Shown piece by piece: positions 27,867 to 35,943 of a stretch of DNA of 64,000 nucleotides. The DNA is from Lewinella sp041392765. GTDB taxonomy: Bacteria; Bacteroidota; Bacteroidia; Chitinophagales; Saprospiraceae. Positions within the stretch are counted from its first letter, which is position 1. Each line of letters opens with the position of its first letter. Both the position numbers and the translations under genes were made by a program. The notes beneath the pieces were generated by a model. The model ran no database searches. It was not told the DNA's origin and saw only the letters and a list, made by a program, of their open reading frames with translations. The stretch spans positions 124,001 to 188,000 of the forward strand of contig JAWKLL010000004.1 in the NCBI GenBank assembly GCA_041392765.1. The letters run 5' to 3'.

Positions 27867-28052
27867 ATAGTATATATTTTCCGCTTTAACCATCCCGATA
27901 GCTATCGGGAGAGCTATTGAGGCATAGTATATATTTTCCGCTCTAACCATCCCGATAGCTATCGGGAGAGCTATTGAGGCATAGTATATATTTTCCGCTC
28001 TAACCATCCCGATAGCTATCGTCCCGATAATTATCGGGAGAGCTATTGAGGC
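27854..28052 (-). repeat. Tandem 57 bp array of tRNA-Asn 5' fragments with palindromes
   Basis: Units start at 27854, 27911 and 27968 (57 bp each). Each holds, read on the minus strand, GCCTCAATAGCTC (tRNA-Asn positions 1-13), the perfect palindrome TCCCGATAGCTATCGGGA (27893-27910, 27950-27967 and, with its last bases replaced, from 28007), then GGTTAGAGCGG (the tRNA D-arm 3' side) and AT-rich sequence AAAATATATACTAT. A variant palindrome TCCCGATAATTATCGGGA occurs at 28022-28039, followed by a last tRNA head at 28040-28052. In each copy the palindrome replaces the CAGC of the D-loop. Confidence 0.85.
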
Positions 28053-28169
28053 TTTTTTGCTTCACAAAGTGTCTGTTTCAACCCCTTGTTTAATTAAGCG
28101 AGTGCAAATGTAGAAGGTTTCATCAAAATGTGCAATATTTGCACGATAATTTTTTTAAAAAATATTTCG

Positions 28170-29096
28170 ATGAGTTTATTGGTAGTTGGAACAGTAGCGT
28201 TCGACGACATTGAAACGCCTTTCGGAAGGGCAGAAAAAGTAGTAGGTGGCGCGGCTACTTATATCGCTTTAGCAGCTTCTTACTTCACCAAGCGGATTCA
28301 GATTGTTTCCATAGTAGGTGATGATTTTCCAGTAGCAGATTTGGATGATCTCCGTGCTCGCGGGGTCGATCTAGCGGGGTTGCAAGTAAAGCAGGGCGAA
28401 AAATCGTTCTTCTGGGCGGGCAAGTACCATTATAATATGAACGACCGCGATACTTTGGACACCCAACTCAATGTGTTGGCCGACTTCGATCCTGTGCTGC
28501 CTGCCGACTACCAAACTTCGGAGTACGTCATGCTGGGCAACCTGACTCCCGCTGTTCAAATGCGCGTTATAGACCAGATGAAGACCCGCCCCAAGCTCAT
28601 TGCTTTGGATACGATGAACTTCTGGATGAATACCGCTTTGGAGGAACTGTTAGAAGTCATTGCGCGAATTGATATGCTCATCATCAACGATGAGGAAGCC
28701 AAGCAGCTTTCTGGCGAACATTCTCTCGTCAAAGCAGCGGCAGTTATTCATAAAATGGGTCCCCGTTTTTTGGTTATCAAAAAAGGCGAACACGGCGCAC
28801 TCTTATTTGCTGATAATCAGGTCTTCTTTGCGCCCGCATTGCCCCTGGCGGAGGTATATGACCCCACAGGTGCTGGCGATACATTTGCCGGAGGCTTCAT
28901 GGGATATATCGCCGCTACCCACGACCTCTCGTTCGATAATATGAAGCGAGCTGTCGTTTATGGATCGGCTTTAGCTAGTTTCTGTGTAGAGAAATTTAGC
29001 ACCGAACGACTGAAAGAATTGGACGATGACCAAATCGCCGAACGCATGTTCCGCTTTGTGCAATTGGTGAACTTCGATGCCAAGTTGAGCGTATGA
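28170..29096 (+). CDS. PfkB-family sugar kinase
   Basis: 308 residues, intact, with start ATG at 28170 (MSLLVVGTVAFDDIETPFG). The first PfkB signature region (VVGGAATYIALAASYF) and the ATP/anion-hole signature DPTGAGDTFAGGFMGYI with its catalytic Asp are present. PfkB enzymes phosphorylate sugars, nucleosides or similar with ATP. Its stop overlaps the start of the heptose-phosphate adenylyltransferase gene by four bases (ATGA), so the two are translationally coupled and its substrate may be heptose-7-phosphate or a related sugar. That link is inference; it does not closely resemble E. coli HldE-N. Confidence 0.85.
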   Translation: MSLLVVGTVAFDDIETPFGRAEKVVGGAATYIALAASYFTKRIQIVSIVGDDFPVADLDDLRARGVDLAGLQVKQGEKSFFWAGKYHYNMNDRDTLDTQLNVLADFDPVLPADYQTSEYVMLGNLTPAVQMRVIDQMKTRPKLIALDTMNFWMNTALEELLEVIARIDMLIINDEEAKQLSGEHSLVKAAAVIHKMGPRFLVIKKGEHGALLFADNQVFFAPALPLAEVYDPTGAGDTFAGGFMGYIAATHDLSFDNMKRAVVYGSALASFCVEKFSTERLKELDDDQIAERMFRFVQLVNFDAKLSV

Positions 29097-29577
29097 TCGA
29101 TCGGGTAAAGGAAAAAATTCAAGACTGGCAGCAGGCGGCGGCTACGGTGTCTGCTTGGAAAGTAGGAGGCGGCAAGATGGTTTTTACCAATGGCTGCTTC
29201 GACCTCATGCACCCCGGGCATCTGCACTATTTGGCACAAGCCCGGGCACTCGGACAGCGGTTAGTGGTGGGGCTGAACAGCGATGCGTCTGTGGCAAGAC
29301 TGAAAGGAGCGCACCGCCCGGTGATGGATCAGCAGGCACGAGCCTTGCTGTTGGCCAGTCTGCTTTTGTGGATCTCGTGGTTGTTTTTGATGAAGATACT
29401 CCATTAGCATTAATCAACCATTTACAACCCAATATACTAGTAAAAGGGGGCGACTATCGAAAAGAGGAGGTCGTGGGTCACAAAGAAGTGGAGGCTAAAG
29501 GAGGTAGTGTTGTTCTGCTCGACTTTATACCGGGCTACTCCACTAGCTTGATCGAAGCACACATTAAAAACAGTTGA
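29093..29577 (+). CDS. rfaE2: D-glycero-β-D-manno-heptose 1-phosphate adenylyltransferase (frameshifted)
   Basis: Cytidylyltransferase-like nucleotidyltransferase: MVFTNGCFDLMHPGHLHYLAQA contains the GxFDxxHxGH motif, followed by LVVGLNSDASVARLKG. A break near 29360 moves to the next frame, AFVDLVVVFDEDTPLALI, NILVKGGDYRKEEVVG and FIPGYSTSLIEAHI, the typical RfaE2/HldE C-terminus. Together about 160 residues, normal for the stand-alone domain. It makes ADP-heptose for the lipopolysaccharide inner core. It follows the PfkB kinase by a 4-base overlap and precedes the Nif3 gene by two bases. Confidence 0.92.
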
Positions 29578-29579
29578 AG

Positions 29580-30614
29580 ATGATAGCTATCCGTGACATT
29601 ATCTCGCATTTGGAAAGCATAGCACCTCCTGCTTATCAGGAAAGTTATGATAATGCTGGGTTAATAGTAGGCCAGGCCGATAGGGCCTGCACGGGTGTTA
29701 TTACCTGTTTGGATGCCACCGAAGCTGTGGTAGAGGAAGCTATTGCGCACCAGTGCAACCTAATTGTTGCGCACCACCCGATCGTTTTTAGTGGGTTGAA
29801 ACGATTCACGGGACGCACTTATGTGGAACGCGTGGTGATAAAGGCCATCCGCCACGACATCGCTATCTATGCCATTCACACCAACTTGGATAACATTTAT
29901 CACCAAGGAGTGAACAGCCAGATTGCGGCTCGATTGGGGTTGGTGAACACTCGTATCTTAGCACCCAAGTCCAATCTCAAGCGGGCGACCATCTTTTGCC
30001 CTATCGCAAATGGTGAAGCGTTGAAAGATGCATTAGAGCAGGTCATACAAGGTGCTCAGACTCCCGCCCAACCCATTCGACAGATAGGAGTGGGTAGCAG
30101 AGCGGAAGGTGCTTCGCTTCAAATAGATGTCGTCTTTCCTTCGCATTTACAAGGGCGCGTACAGCAGGTGTTGGCGCAATTTCCCGCTTGTGATCCCCTT
30201 TTTAGCGAGGTGGCCAATCATAACCCTACCACAGGGGCGGGTTTGGTGGGCGAACTCCCCAAGGCTTTAGATGAGAAAGCTTTTCTTAAACTGCTCAAAA
30301 CTCGCATGCAGGCGGGTTGCGTGAAATATACCCCACTATTAGGCCAAGCTGTTCAAACCGTAGCACTCTGCGGCGGTGCTGGCGGCTTCCTTTTGGGTGC
30401 AGCCAAAGCGGCGGGTGCTCAGGTATTCATCACTTCGGATTATAAATACCATGAATTTTTTGATGCGGAAAACCGCATTGTTATAGCCGATATAGGCCAT
30501 TATGAGAGCGAACAATTTACAATTGAATTACTTGCTACCATAATAAAGGAAAAATTTGGTAATTTTGCGGTTCGTTTGACAGCAGTGAATACTAATCCTG
30601 TAAGCTACCTGTGA
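29580..30614 (+). CDS. Nif3-like dinuclear metal-centre protein (GTP cyclohydrolase I type 2 homologue)
   Basis: 344 residues, intact. N-terminal AYQESYDNAGLIVG and NLIVAHHPIVFSGLKR supply metal-binding residues, with IHTNLD next, and the C-terminal domain has AGAQVFITSDYKYHEFF and ADIGHYESEQFTIELL completing the dinuclear site. The length indicates the long form with a CutA-like insert between the halves. The family forms hexameric rings; biochemical function is poorly defined. ATG 29580 is preferred to the TTG two codons earlier. It often neighbours the C4 zinc-ribbon coiled-coil protein, as here. Confidence 0.92.
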   Translation: MIAIRDIISHLESIAPPAYQESYDNAGLIVGQADRACTGVITCLDATEAVVEEAIAHQCNLIVAHHPIVFSGLKRFTGRTYVERVVIKAIRHDIAIYAIHTNLDNIYHQGVNSQIAARLGLVNTRILAPKSNLKRATIFCPIANGEALKDALEQVIQGAQTPAQPIRQIGVGSRAEGASLQIDVVFPSHLQGRVQQVLAQFPACDPLFSEVANHNPTTGAGLVGELPKALDEKAFLKLLKTRMQAGCVKYTPLLGQAVQTVALCGGAGGFLLGAAKAAGAQVFITSDYKYHEFFDAENRIVIADIGHYESEQFTIELLATIIKEKFGNFAVRLTAVNTNPVSYL

Positions 30615-30694
30615 AAACGGGGCAAATGTTCTTCAACCGCTGGTGTGTACCAGTTGTTATTATAACTGCTTAATAGGAGTTGAAAAGTAATTTT

Positions 30695-30725
30695 TTGCGT
30701 CAAACATATATAATAAATACTTTTG
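30695..30725 (+). promoter_or_regulatory. Promoter directly abutting the zinc-ribbon gene
   Basis: TTG at 30695-30697, 20 bases, TACTTTTG at 30718-30725. The ATG at 30729 begins three bases after the -7 box, about where transcription should start, implying a leaderless mRNA. Confidence 0.65.
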
Positions 30726-30728
30726 CCA

Positions 30729-31481
30729 ATGGCAGCCGAAAAAACGATAGTGGAAAAATTGCAGGATCTATACAGCCTTCAGGCGATAGACAGCAAAATG
30801 GATGAATTGGAAATCCTCAAGGGCGAACTCCCGATGGAAGTGAGTGACTTAGAGGATGAGATCGCAGGCCTTAGCACCCGCATCTCCCGCTTGGAAAGCC
30901 AGATTGACGAGATGGAAGCCGAGATGAACCAGCACGAGCGCAACATTGCGGAAGCAGAAGCACTCTTGGATCGCTACGGCAAGCAAATGGACAATGTGAA
31001 GAACAACCGCGAGTATGAAGCCCTTATGAAAGAGCAAGAAATGCAGCGGTTGGAAATTCAGCTTTCCAACAAAAAAATCAATACGGTCAAGCGCGACCTA
31101 GAGGCCAAGAATGAAACCTTGTCCGCTGCTCGCGAGCGTATGGATAAAAAAGCGGAAGACCTGAAGAACAAAAAGGTCGAGTTGGAGAAAATTATCGAAA
31201 AGACGGAAAAAGAAGAGCAGAAGCTGGCAAAGTCTTCCGAAAAAGCACGTGCCGGTATCGAGGAGCGTTTGCTCAAGTCTTACGATAAAATCCGCAAGAG
31301 CTACCGTAACGGCCTTGCCGTCGTAACGATAGAACGAGATGCTTGTGGGGGATGCTTTAACAGAATTCCACCTCAGGTGCAGTTAGAAATTGCTCAGCGC
31401 AAGAAAATTATCGCTTGCGAACACTGTGGCCGTATCTTGGTGGATAATGAAACCGCTGGGTTGGTCGCCACTGAGGCGTGA
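30729..31481 (+). CDS. C4-type zinc-ribbon coiled-coil protein
   Basis: 250 residues, intact. About 190 residues of heptad-rich, highly charged coiled coil (two long helices, with NNREYEALMKEQE at the turn) precede a zinc ribbon CGGCFNRIPPQ ... IIACEHCGRIL with four cysteines. This is the CT398/HP0958-like family. Members have been linked to RNA or protein quality control and to flagellar or secretion functions, but no role is settled in Bacteroidota. It lies downstream of nif3 with its own promoter. Confidence 0.88.
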   Translation: MAAEKTIVEKLQDLYSLQAIDSKMDELEILKGELPMEVSDLEDEIAGLSTRISRLESQIDEMEAEMNQHERNIAEAEALLDRYGKQMDNVKNNREYEALMKEQEMQRLEIQLSNKKINTVKRDLEAKNETLSAARERMDKKAEDLKNKKVELEKIIEKTEKEEQKLAKSSEKARAGIEERLLKSYDKIRKSYRNGLAVVTIERDACGGCFNRIPPQVQLEIAQRKKIIACEHCGRILVDNETAGLVATEA

Positions 31482-31673
31482 TTTCTTGCAGAACCATAGT
31501 TGTAGGCAATTATTTAGTCCATACCGTGCACAGAGCCGCTACCCCCACCGCGGGGGAGCGGCTTTGGAGTTTATCCCTCCAAAAAATCAGGACGTTTGCA
31601 CTTTGTGCAAGCGGACTCCCCTCCGTTGGAGTATGTTTTGAAATTTTGCGAACTGATTTTCAATACGGTACAC

Positions 31674-33170
31674 ATGGAATATTTTCGGTTGCGTTTTTTG
31701 TTATTAGCGTTGTCCTTGCTGTTAGGTGTGTCCTTATCGGCTGCTGGGTATTTTCGTTATCATACCGAAGCACAAACCATTTATAAAAAAATATTCGAGC
31801 TAAAACTCACGGAGGCTGCCGCTATGACAGCTCGTATGAAAGCTTCGGAACCCGACAACCTTGTCGTTCACCACTTGGAAGATTATATTGACTTCTTCAA
31901 GATATTTGTCTCCGAAGACGAAGCCTTGTACAAAAAACTGCTCCCCAACCTCAGCACCCGCCTCGACCGTGTTTCATCGGGTGATGAAACCTCTCCTTAC
32001 TACCTTTATACCCAAGCCGAAATACGCCTCCATTGGGCATTGCTCAAATTTCGTTTCGAAGACTACTTCTCGGCTTTTACCGACATCAACAGAGCGCACA
32101 AATTGCTCTTAGAAAACAACACACGCTTCCCCGATTTTTTGGCCAACAAAAAAGACCTCGGTATTTTACATGCCGCCGTAGGTACCGTTCCCGATAACTA
32201 TCGTTGGGCATTAGAAATGCTCAGCAGCTTGGAAGGTTCTGTGGAGCAGGGCAAGCGCGAAGTCGAAGAAGTATTGACCACAGGCCGTAGAACAGGGTTT
32301 ATTTTTCAACAAGAAACACAGGTGCTGTATGTGTTCTTATTGCTGCATCTCGATGGCAGACCTGATGCCGCATGGCAGGCTTTAGAGAATGCCGCTTTGC
32401 GTCCCGCAGAAACGCCTCTTCATGCTTTTGTAATGGCCAATGTTGCCATGCGAACAGGACGCAACGAACAAGCGATTCGCTGGATGGAAGCAGCACCGAG
32501 GGGAACGGAATTTTTCACTTTCCCCTATTTGGATTATATGTTAGGCGTTGCCAAATTGCGTCGTTTAGATACCAGTGCAAGAAAACACTTGCTCACTTTT
32601 CTGAATAATACACACGGGCGGCACTACATCAAGGAAGCTTATCAAAAATTAGCATGGGCGGAATGGTTAGACGGCAGAGAGAGTGGTTACCGTAGATACA
32701 TGCAATTGGTAACAACCCAAGGAGCAGCAGCAGCTGGGGGCGATAAAAATGCCCTTAAAGAAGCTCAGCTCGGCAAGCTACCCAACCTAACCCTCTTACA
32801 AGCTCGCCTGCTATACGACGGCGGCTACTATGAACGCGGTATGTCTTTGCTGAACAACAAACAAGAAAGCAGCTTTTCAGACTTCTTGAACCGGCTGGAA
32901 TTCGTGTACCGCAAAGGCCGCATACTTCATGGCATGGAGCGATATGCCGAAGCGTTGGAAACCTACGATAGAACCATCACGCTGGGGCAACAAAATGACG
33001 CTTTCTTCGCCTGCAATGCAGCCCTGCAAGCTGGCATGATAGCAGAGAAACTCAATCGCAAAGAAACAGCCAAGAGTTATTACAGAAAATGTCTGAGTCT
33101 TTCCCCCGCCGATTACCAGACAAGCTTGCACCAACAAGCAAAAGCTGGTTTAAACCGACTTGGGCGTTAG
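31674..33170 (+). CDS. TPR-repeat protein with N-terminal membrane anchor
   Basis: 498 residues, intact. Start at 31674 gives MEYFRLRFLLLALSLLLGVSLSAAGYF, a signal peptide or anchor. The remainder is almost all helical, with repeated 34-residue-like units (FDYFSAFTDINRAHKLLLE-like, DAAWQALENAALRPAE, YAEALETYDRTITLGQ, KETAKSYYRKCLSLSP). The C-terminal units are the clearest TPRs. It is most likely periplasmic and scaffolding or substrate-binding. No specific family recognised. It is transcribed toward the reductase gene (convergent, 43-base gap). Confidence 0.75.
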   Translation: MEYFRLRFLLLALSLLLGVSLSAAGYFRYHTEAQTIYKKIFELKLTEAAAMTARMKASEPDNLVVHHLEDYIDFFKIFVSEDEALYKKLLPNLSTRLDRVSSGDETSPYYLYTQAEIRLHWALLKFRFEDYFSAFTDINRAHKLLLENNTRFPDFLANKKDLGILHAAVGTVPDNYRWALEMLSSLEGSVEQGKREVEEVLTTGRRTGFIFQQETQVLYVFLLLHLDGRPDAAWQALENAALRPAETPLHAFVMANVAMRTGRNEQAIRWMEAAPRGTEFFTFPYLDYMLGVAKLRRLDTSARKHLLTFLNNTHGRHYIKEAYQKLAWAEWLDGRESGYRRYMQLVTTQGAAAAGGDKNALKEAQLGKLPNLTLLQARLLYDGGYYERGMSLLNNKQESSFSDFLNRLEFVYRKGRILHGMERYAEALETYDRTITLGQQNDAFFACNAALQAGMIAEKLNRKETAKSYYRKCLSLSPADYQTSLHQQAKAGLNRLGR

Positions 33171-33213
33171 GGGACAAAGCGTATGCCCTATTCCGTCCTG
33201 AATGATACACGGC

Positions 33214-34311
33214 CTACACGTCAAACGTCAGCTCCACGCCTTCTGGGCCAGGATGCGCCTGACAACTAAGGATGTATCCGGCTGCCACCTCATCGTCATC
33301 CAACGCGTAGCAGGCATCCATCGTTACACTCCCCTTTGTTACCTTGGCCATACAGGTAGAACAAGCCCCCGCCATACACGAGTAAGGTGCATCGTGTTTA
33401 GCCGCCAGCATAGCATCCAATATGGTTTTTCCAGCGGGCACATCCAGCGTTAGCTTTTCTCCCCGCAGCGTTACTATGGCTTGCCCGGCAGCGGTATGGT
33501 CGCCTTTCGCTTTATTAGCAGCCGCTTCCCCCGCATTCACAAACCGCTCGGTGTGTATGCAGTGGCTATCTACGCCTATGCCTTTCAGTGCCTCCTCTAC
33601 CGCGTCTATCATGTCGCCAGGGCCGCAAATGAAGTACTCCGCACCTTGCCCTTTAGCGGGGTAGTCGCTGCACAGTTTTATGGTATTCGACTTGCTGATG
33701 CGTCCCACCCAACCTTCCCAGTTGGTAGTGCTTTTGCGAAACCATCCTGCTTTTTCTTTGCGGGGTTGGCTGATGGTATGCGTCACGGTCAGTTGTCCGC
33801 TATACCGCTTTTCGAGCGATTCCAATGCTTCTTGGAAGATAATCTCATCCTCTTGCCGGCTACCATATAGCAAATGCACACTACTCTGGGGTTCTTCTTC
33901 CAACACCGCTTTCAGAATAGACATCAGGGGGGTAATACCCGAACCCGCTGCAAAAAGGTAATACGTTTTGCGTTGGTCTGCTGCCAAAGGAGTGAAAAAA
34001 CGTCCCTGAGGAGGCATCACCTCCACCGTGTCGCCTGCTTTGAGGGTGTCGTGGATATGGTTCGACACCTTCCCCCCTTTTACCCGCTTCACCGTCACCG
34101 CCAACTGGTCTTCAAAAGGAGCAGAACTCATAGAATAAGCCCGGCGTTCTTCCTGCCCATTGAACAAGAACCGAAGCGTCAAATATTGGCCGTGGGTATA
34201 GTTGAAGGCATCGGCAAGGGTAGGAGGTACCGCTAAAAAAAGCGTCACCGTGTCTGTCGTTTCTTGTTGGATGCGGCTGATAGTCAACGGATAAAAATGC
34301 GTATCACTCAT
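33214..34311 (-). CDS. PaaE-like ferredoxin reductase (FAD/NAD(P)H with C-terminal 2Fe-2S)
   Basis: 365 residues, intact. The order is FAD-binding barrel (RRAYSMSSAP), NAD(P)-binding domain (LFAAGSGITPLMSILKAVL and EYFICGPGDMIDAVEEAL), then a plant-type [2Fe-2S] ferredoxin domain with APYSCMAGACSTCMAKV and the fourth Cys in ILSCQAHP. This matches PaaE, the reductase of phenylacetyl-CoA epoxidase, and related electron-transfer proteins that feed oxygenases or desaturases. No paaABCD genes are nearby, so in this organism it may serve another oxygenase or a fatty acid desaturase. Confidence 0.88.
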   Translation of the reverse strand: MSDTHFYPLTISRIQQETTDTVTLFLAVPPTLADAFNYTHGQYLTLRFLFNGQEERRAYSMSSAPFEDQLAVTVKRVKGGKVSNHIHDTLKAGDTVEVMPPQGRFFTPLAADQRKTYYLFAAGSGITPLMSILKAVLEEEPQSSVHLLYGSRQEDEIIFQEALESLEKRYSGQLTVTHTISQPRKEKAGWFRKSTTNWEGWVGRISKSNTIKLCSDYPAKGQGAEYFICGPGDMIDAVEEALKGIGVDSHCIHTERFVNAGEAAANKAKGDHTAAGQAIVTLRGEKLTLDVPAGKTILDAMLAAKHDAPYSCMAGACSTCMAKVTKGSVTMDACYALDDDEVAAGYILSCQAHPGPEGVELTFDV

Positions 34312-34442
34312 GCTTCAAAAATATACAAATTCAGGATGTGAAAATAAGGCTTGCACCTCATGCGTACAGGCCAACCTGATGAACAATACAACCACCAAAA
34401 GGTTGACTCTTTACTTTAGACCGCAAAGGGACGAAAAAAAAA

Positions 34443-34614
34443 TGTAACTACTTAGGTAGTGCGCTTTCGAGCTAAAAAAAGAAGATTTTTTCAACTGACA
34501 AAGCTCATTTGAGGAGTCATGTCGTGCTAAGCCGACACGGCGACGAAAATAGCTGCCATCAGGTGGAAAAAGGGCTTTTTTTAGCCGGAATTTGGTACTA
34601 CCTAAGTAGTTACA
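34443..34614. mobile_element. MITE-like element, 172 bp, TIR TGTAACTACTTAGGTAGT
   Basis: Perfect 18 bp terminal inverted repeats at 34443-34460 and 34597-34614. Complementarity continues imperfectly inward for about 20 bases more (GCTAAAAAAAG on both ends when oriented). No coding capacity. It is flanked by A-rich sequence on both sides. A second, partial copy with the same left 45 bases lies at 46600-46645, which supports mobility. Confidence 0.75.
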
Positions 34615-34619
34615 AAAAA

Positions 34620-34657
34620 TAAACTGTTCAACTTCTTCTAAAAGGTTGAACAGTTTA
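34620..34657. terminator. Hairpin beside the MITE-like element
   Basis: TAAACTGTTCAAC (34620-34632) pairs perfectly with GTTGAACAGTTTA (34645-34657) around a 12-base loop. No gene reads into it from close by, so it may be part of the mobile region and not a gene terminator. Confidence 0.5.
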
Positions 34658-34851
34658 TTACGGTCAAATTACAAAATTAGGGCGCCCCCACTGCTTGCCA
34701 ACACCACCAACCCTCCTCCAGGCAGTGGCTCACTTAATACTTGTTCTTTTCAACACTTGCGTGTAAATCAAGGGCTGTTTATTAAGCCAAAACAACAAGT
34801 AGATGAGTGGGCAATCCTGTGGTTCATCCGGAAAATCGATCTTACTGGCAT
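34658..34851. other. Intergenic stretch between two inverted-repeat elements
   Basis: No recognisable gene; the ORFs here are short and lack family features. Together with the two flanking elements this makes a 700-base gene-free island between the reductase and the DUF2807 gene. Confidence 0.4.
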
Positions 34852-35017
34852 TAGAGTTGGTGATATGGGGGGCTATGGTGGGAAAAAATAGCCCAGTTGG
34901 TACTAATCGAGGCGGCGGAGTGGGAGCTTAGCCTAAGCTAAGTGACCACTTCGGCAACGAAGAGTAGGGACAAGTGGGAATTTTTGCCCCCATATAGTCT
35001 CCATATCACCAACTCTA
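34852..35017. mobile_element. MITE-like element, 166 bp, TIR TAGAGTTGGTGATATGG
   Basis: Perfect 17 bp terminal inverted repeats at 34852-34868 and 35001-35017, with weaker complementarity continuing inward (GGGGGGCTATGG against CCATATAGTCTCC). No coding capacity. The right end abuts the stop codon of the DUF2807 gene (35018-35020). The interior holds CGAGGCGGC and GCAACGAAG, also found in the element at 21634-21815. Confidence 0.65.
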
Positions 35018-35738
35018 CTATAAACTACGCAAGTCGCCAGAGCCAGAAATCCGGGAATGAACCTTGGGCGAACCTTGGTAGTACACGTCACCCGAGCCGG
35101 AGATAGCTACTTCTAATGACTCCGAAGCCTGCGTTCTAATATCTCCAGAACCCGAAATATGTACATCCACTTCTTCGGCCTTGAGTGCCAGCGTATGGAT
35201 GTCCCCAGAGCCGGAAATGCGCAGCGATAGTTGTTCGCAAGTGCCACCCAGCTCAATATCGCCAGAGCCGCTCACCGCGCCTGAAATTTCAGTGGCCGTG
35301 GTATTAAACCGTATATCTCCAGAACCGGAAATAGCCAGTTTTACAGCACCCGTATGGCGGAAAGTACCATCGGAGAAAATACCGCCCGAACCCGAAAGCC
35401 CCACGAAATCAAGGTAAGGAACAGTAATGTTCAAACGGATAGGGGCGTGAGCGTAAATGTTTTTAGCAGTTTTTATTTTCCATACTCCTCCGTCCACCGT
35501 GGTCTCTATGAGGTCAATAATGTTTTGTTGGGCAGTAATAGAGACGGACTGCTGATTGCCGGGGGGTGAGATAAACATCTGCCGCTATCGTGAGTTGAAT
35601 ACCGTGAAAATCGCTCACAGATAGGGTTTTAGTCACCGCAGACCCTTCGCCTTTGACGCGTTCTACATTCCACCTTTGTGCTGATAAAGAAAAAGATAGT
35701 GTGATGATTAAAAAGCTGAATATCAGTTTGTTGTACAT
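35018..35738 (-). CDS. Head-GIN (DUF2807) domain secreted protein (frameshifted)
   Basis: Start at 35738: MYNKLIFSFLIITLSFSLSAQ is a signal peptide. The chain then reads GIQLTIAADVYLT, breaks near 35575, and continues PGNQQSVSITAQQNI. The rest is a right-handed β-helix-like head-GIN domain with the short motif SGSGD or SGSGG recurring about eight times at 19-22 residue spacing. About 240 residues. Such proteins are probably periplasmic or surface autotransported β-solenoids of unknown ligand. The stop codon directly touches the inverted repeat of the element at 34852-35017. Confidence 0.82.
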
Positions 35739-35943
35739 GGTAGTAAAATGTTGGTTACAAGAAAGACAGACATCGTTGGGAATAGTTGCGCACACTAGGT
35801 TTCATTTCGTGATTTTTTTTCTCGCTTACTATACAAATTTGGTTTATAAAACGGATATAACCCATAAGAAAGTAGGGGATACGTAACACCTATTTTGAGA
35901 ACAAGATAAAAGGCTGTTCCTTTGCAGGAAAATTCCCCAAAAA

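Noticed and set aside
27854..28052. Possible CRISPR array or rRNA spacer
   Set aside because: Units consist of tRNA-Asn pieces and palindromes with no spacers; no rRNA sequence is nearby.
31478..31786. ORF between the zinc-ribbon and TPR genes
   Set aside because: It overlaps the TPR start in another frame and has no family or signal features beyond composition.
21544..35018. Insertion sequences with a transposase
   Set aside because: The three inverted-repeat elements are under 200 bp and no transposase, integrase or recombinase ORF was found in the window.
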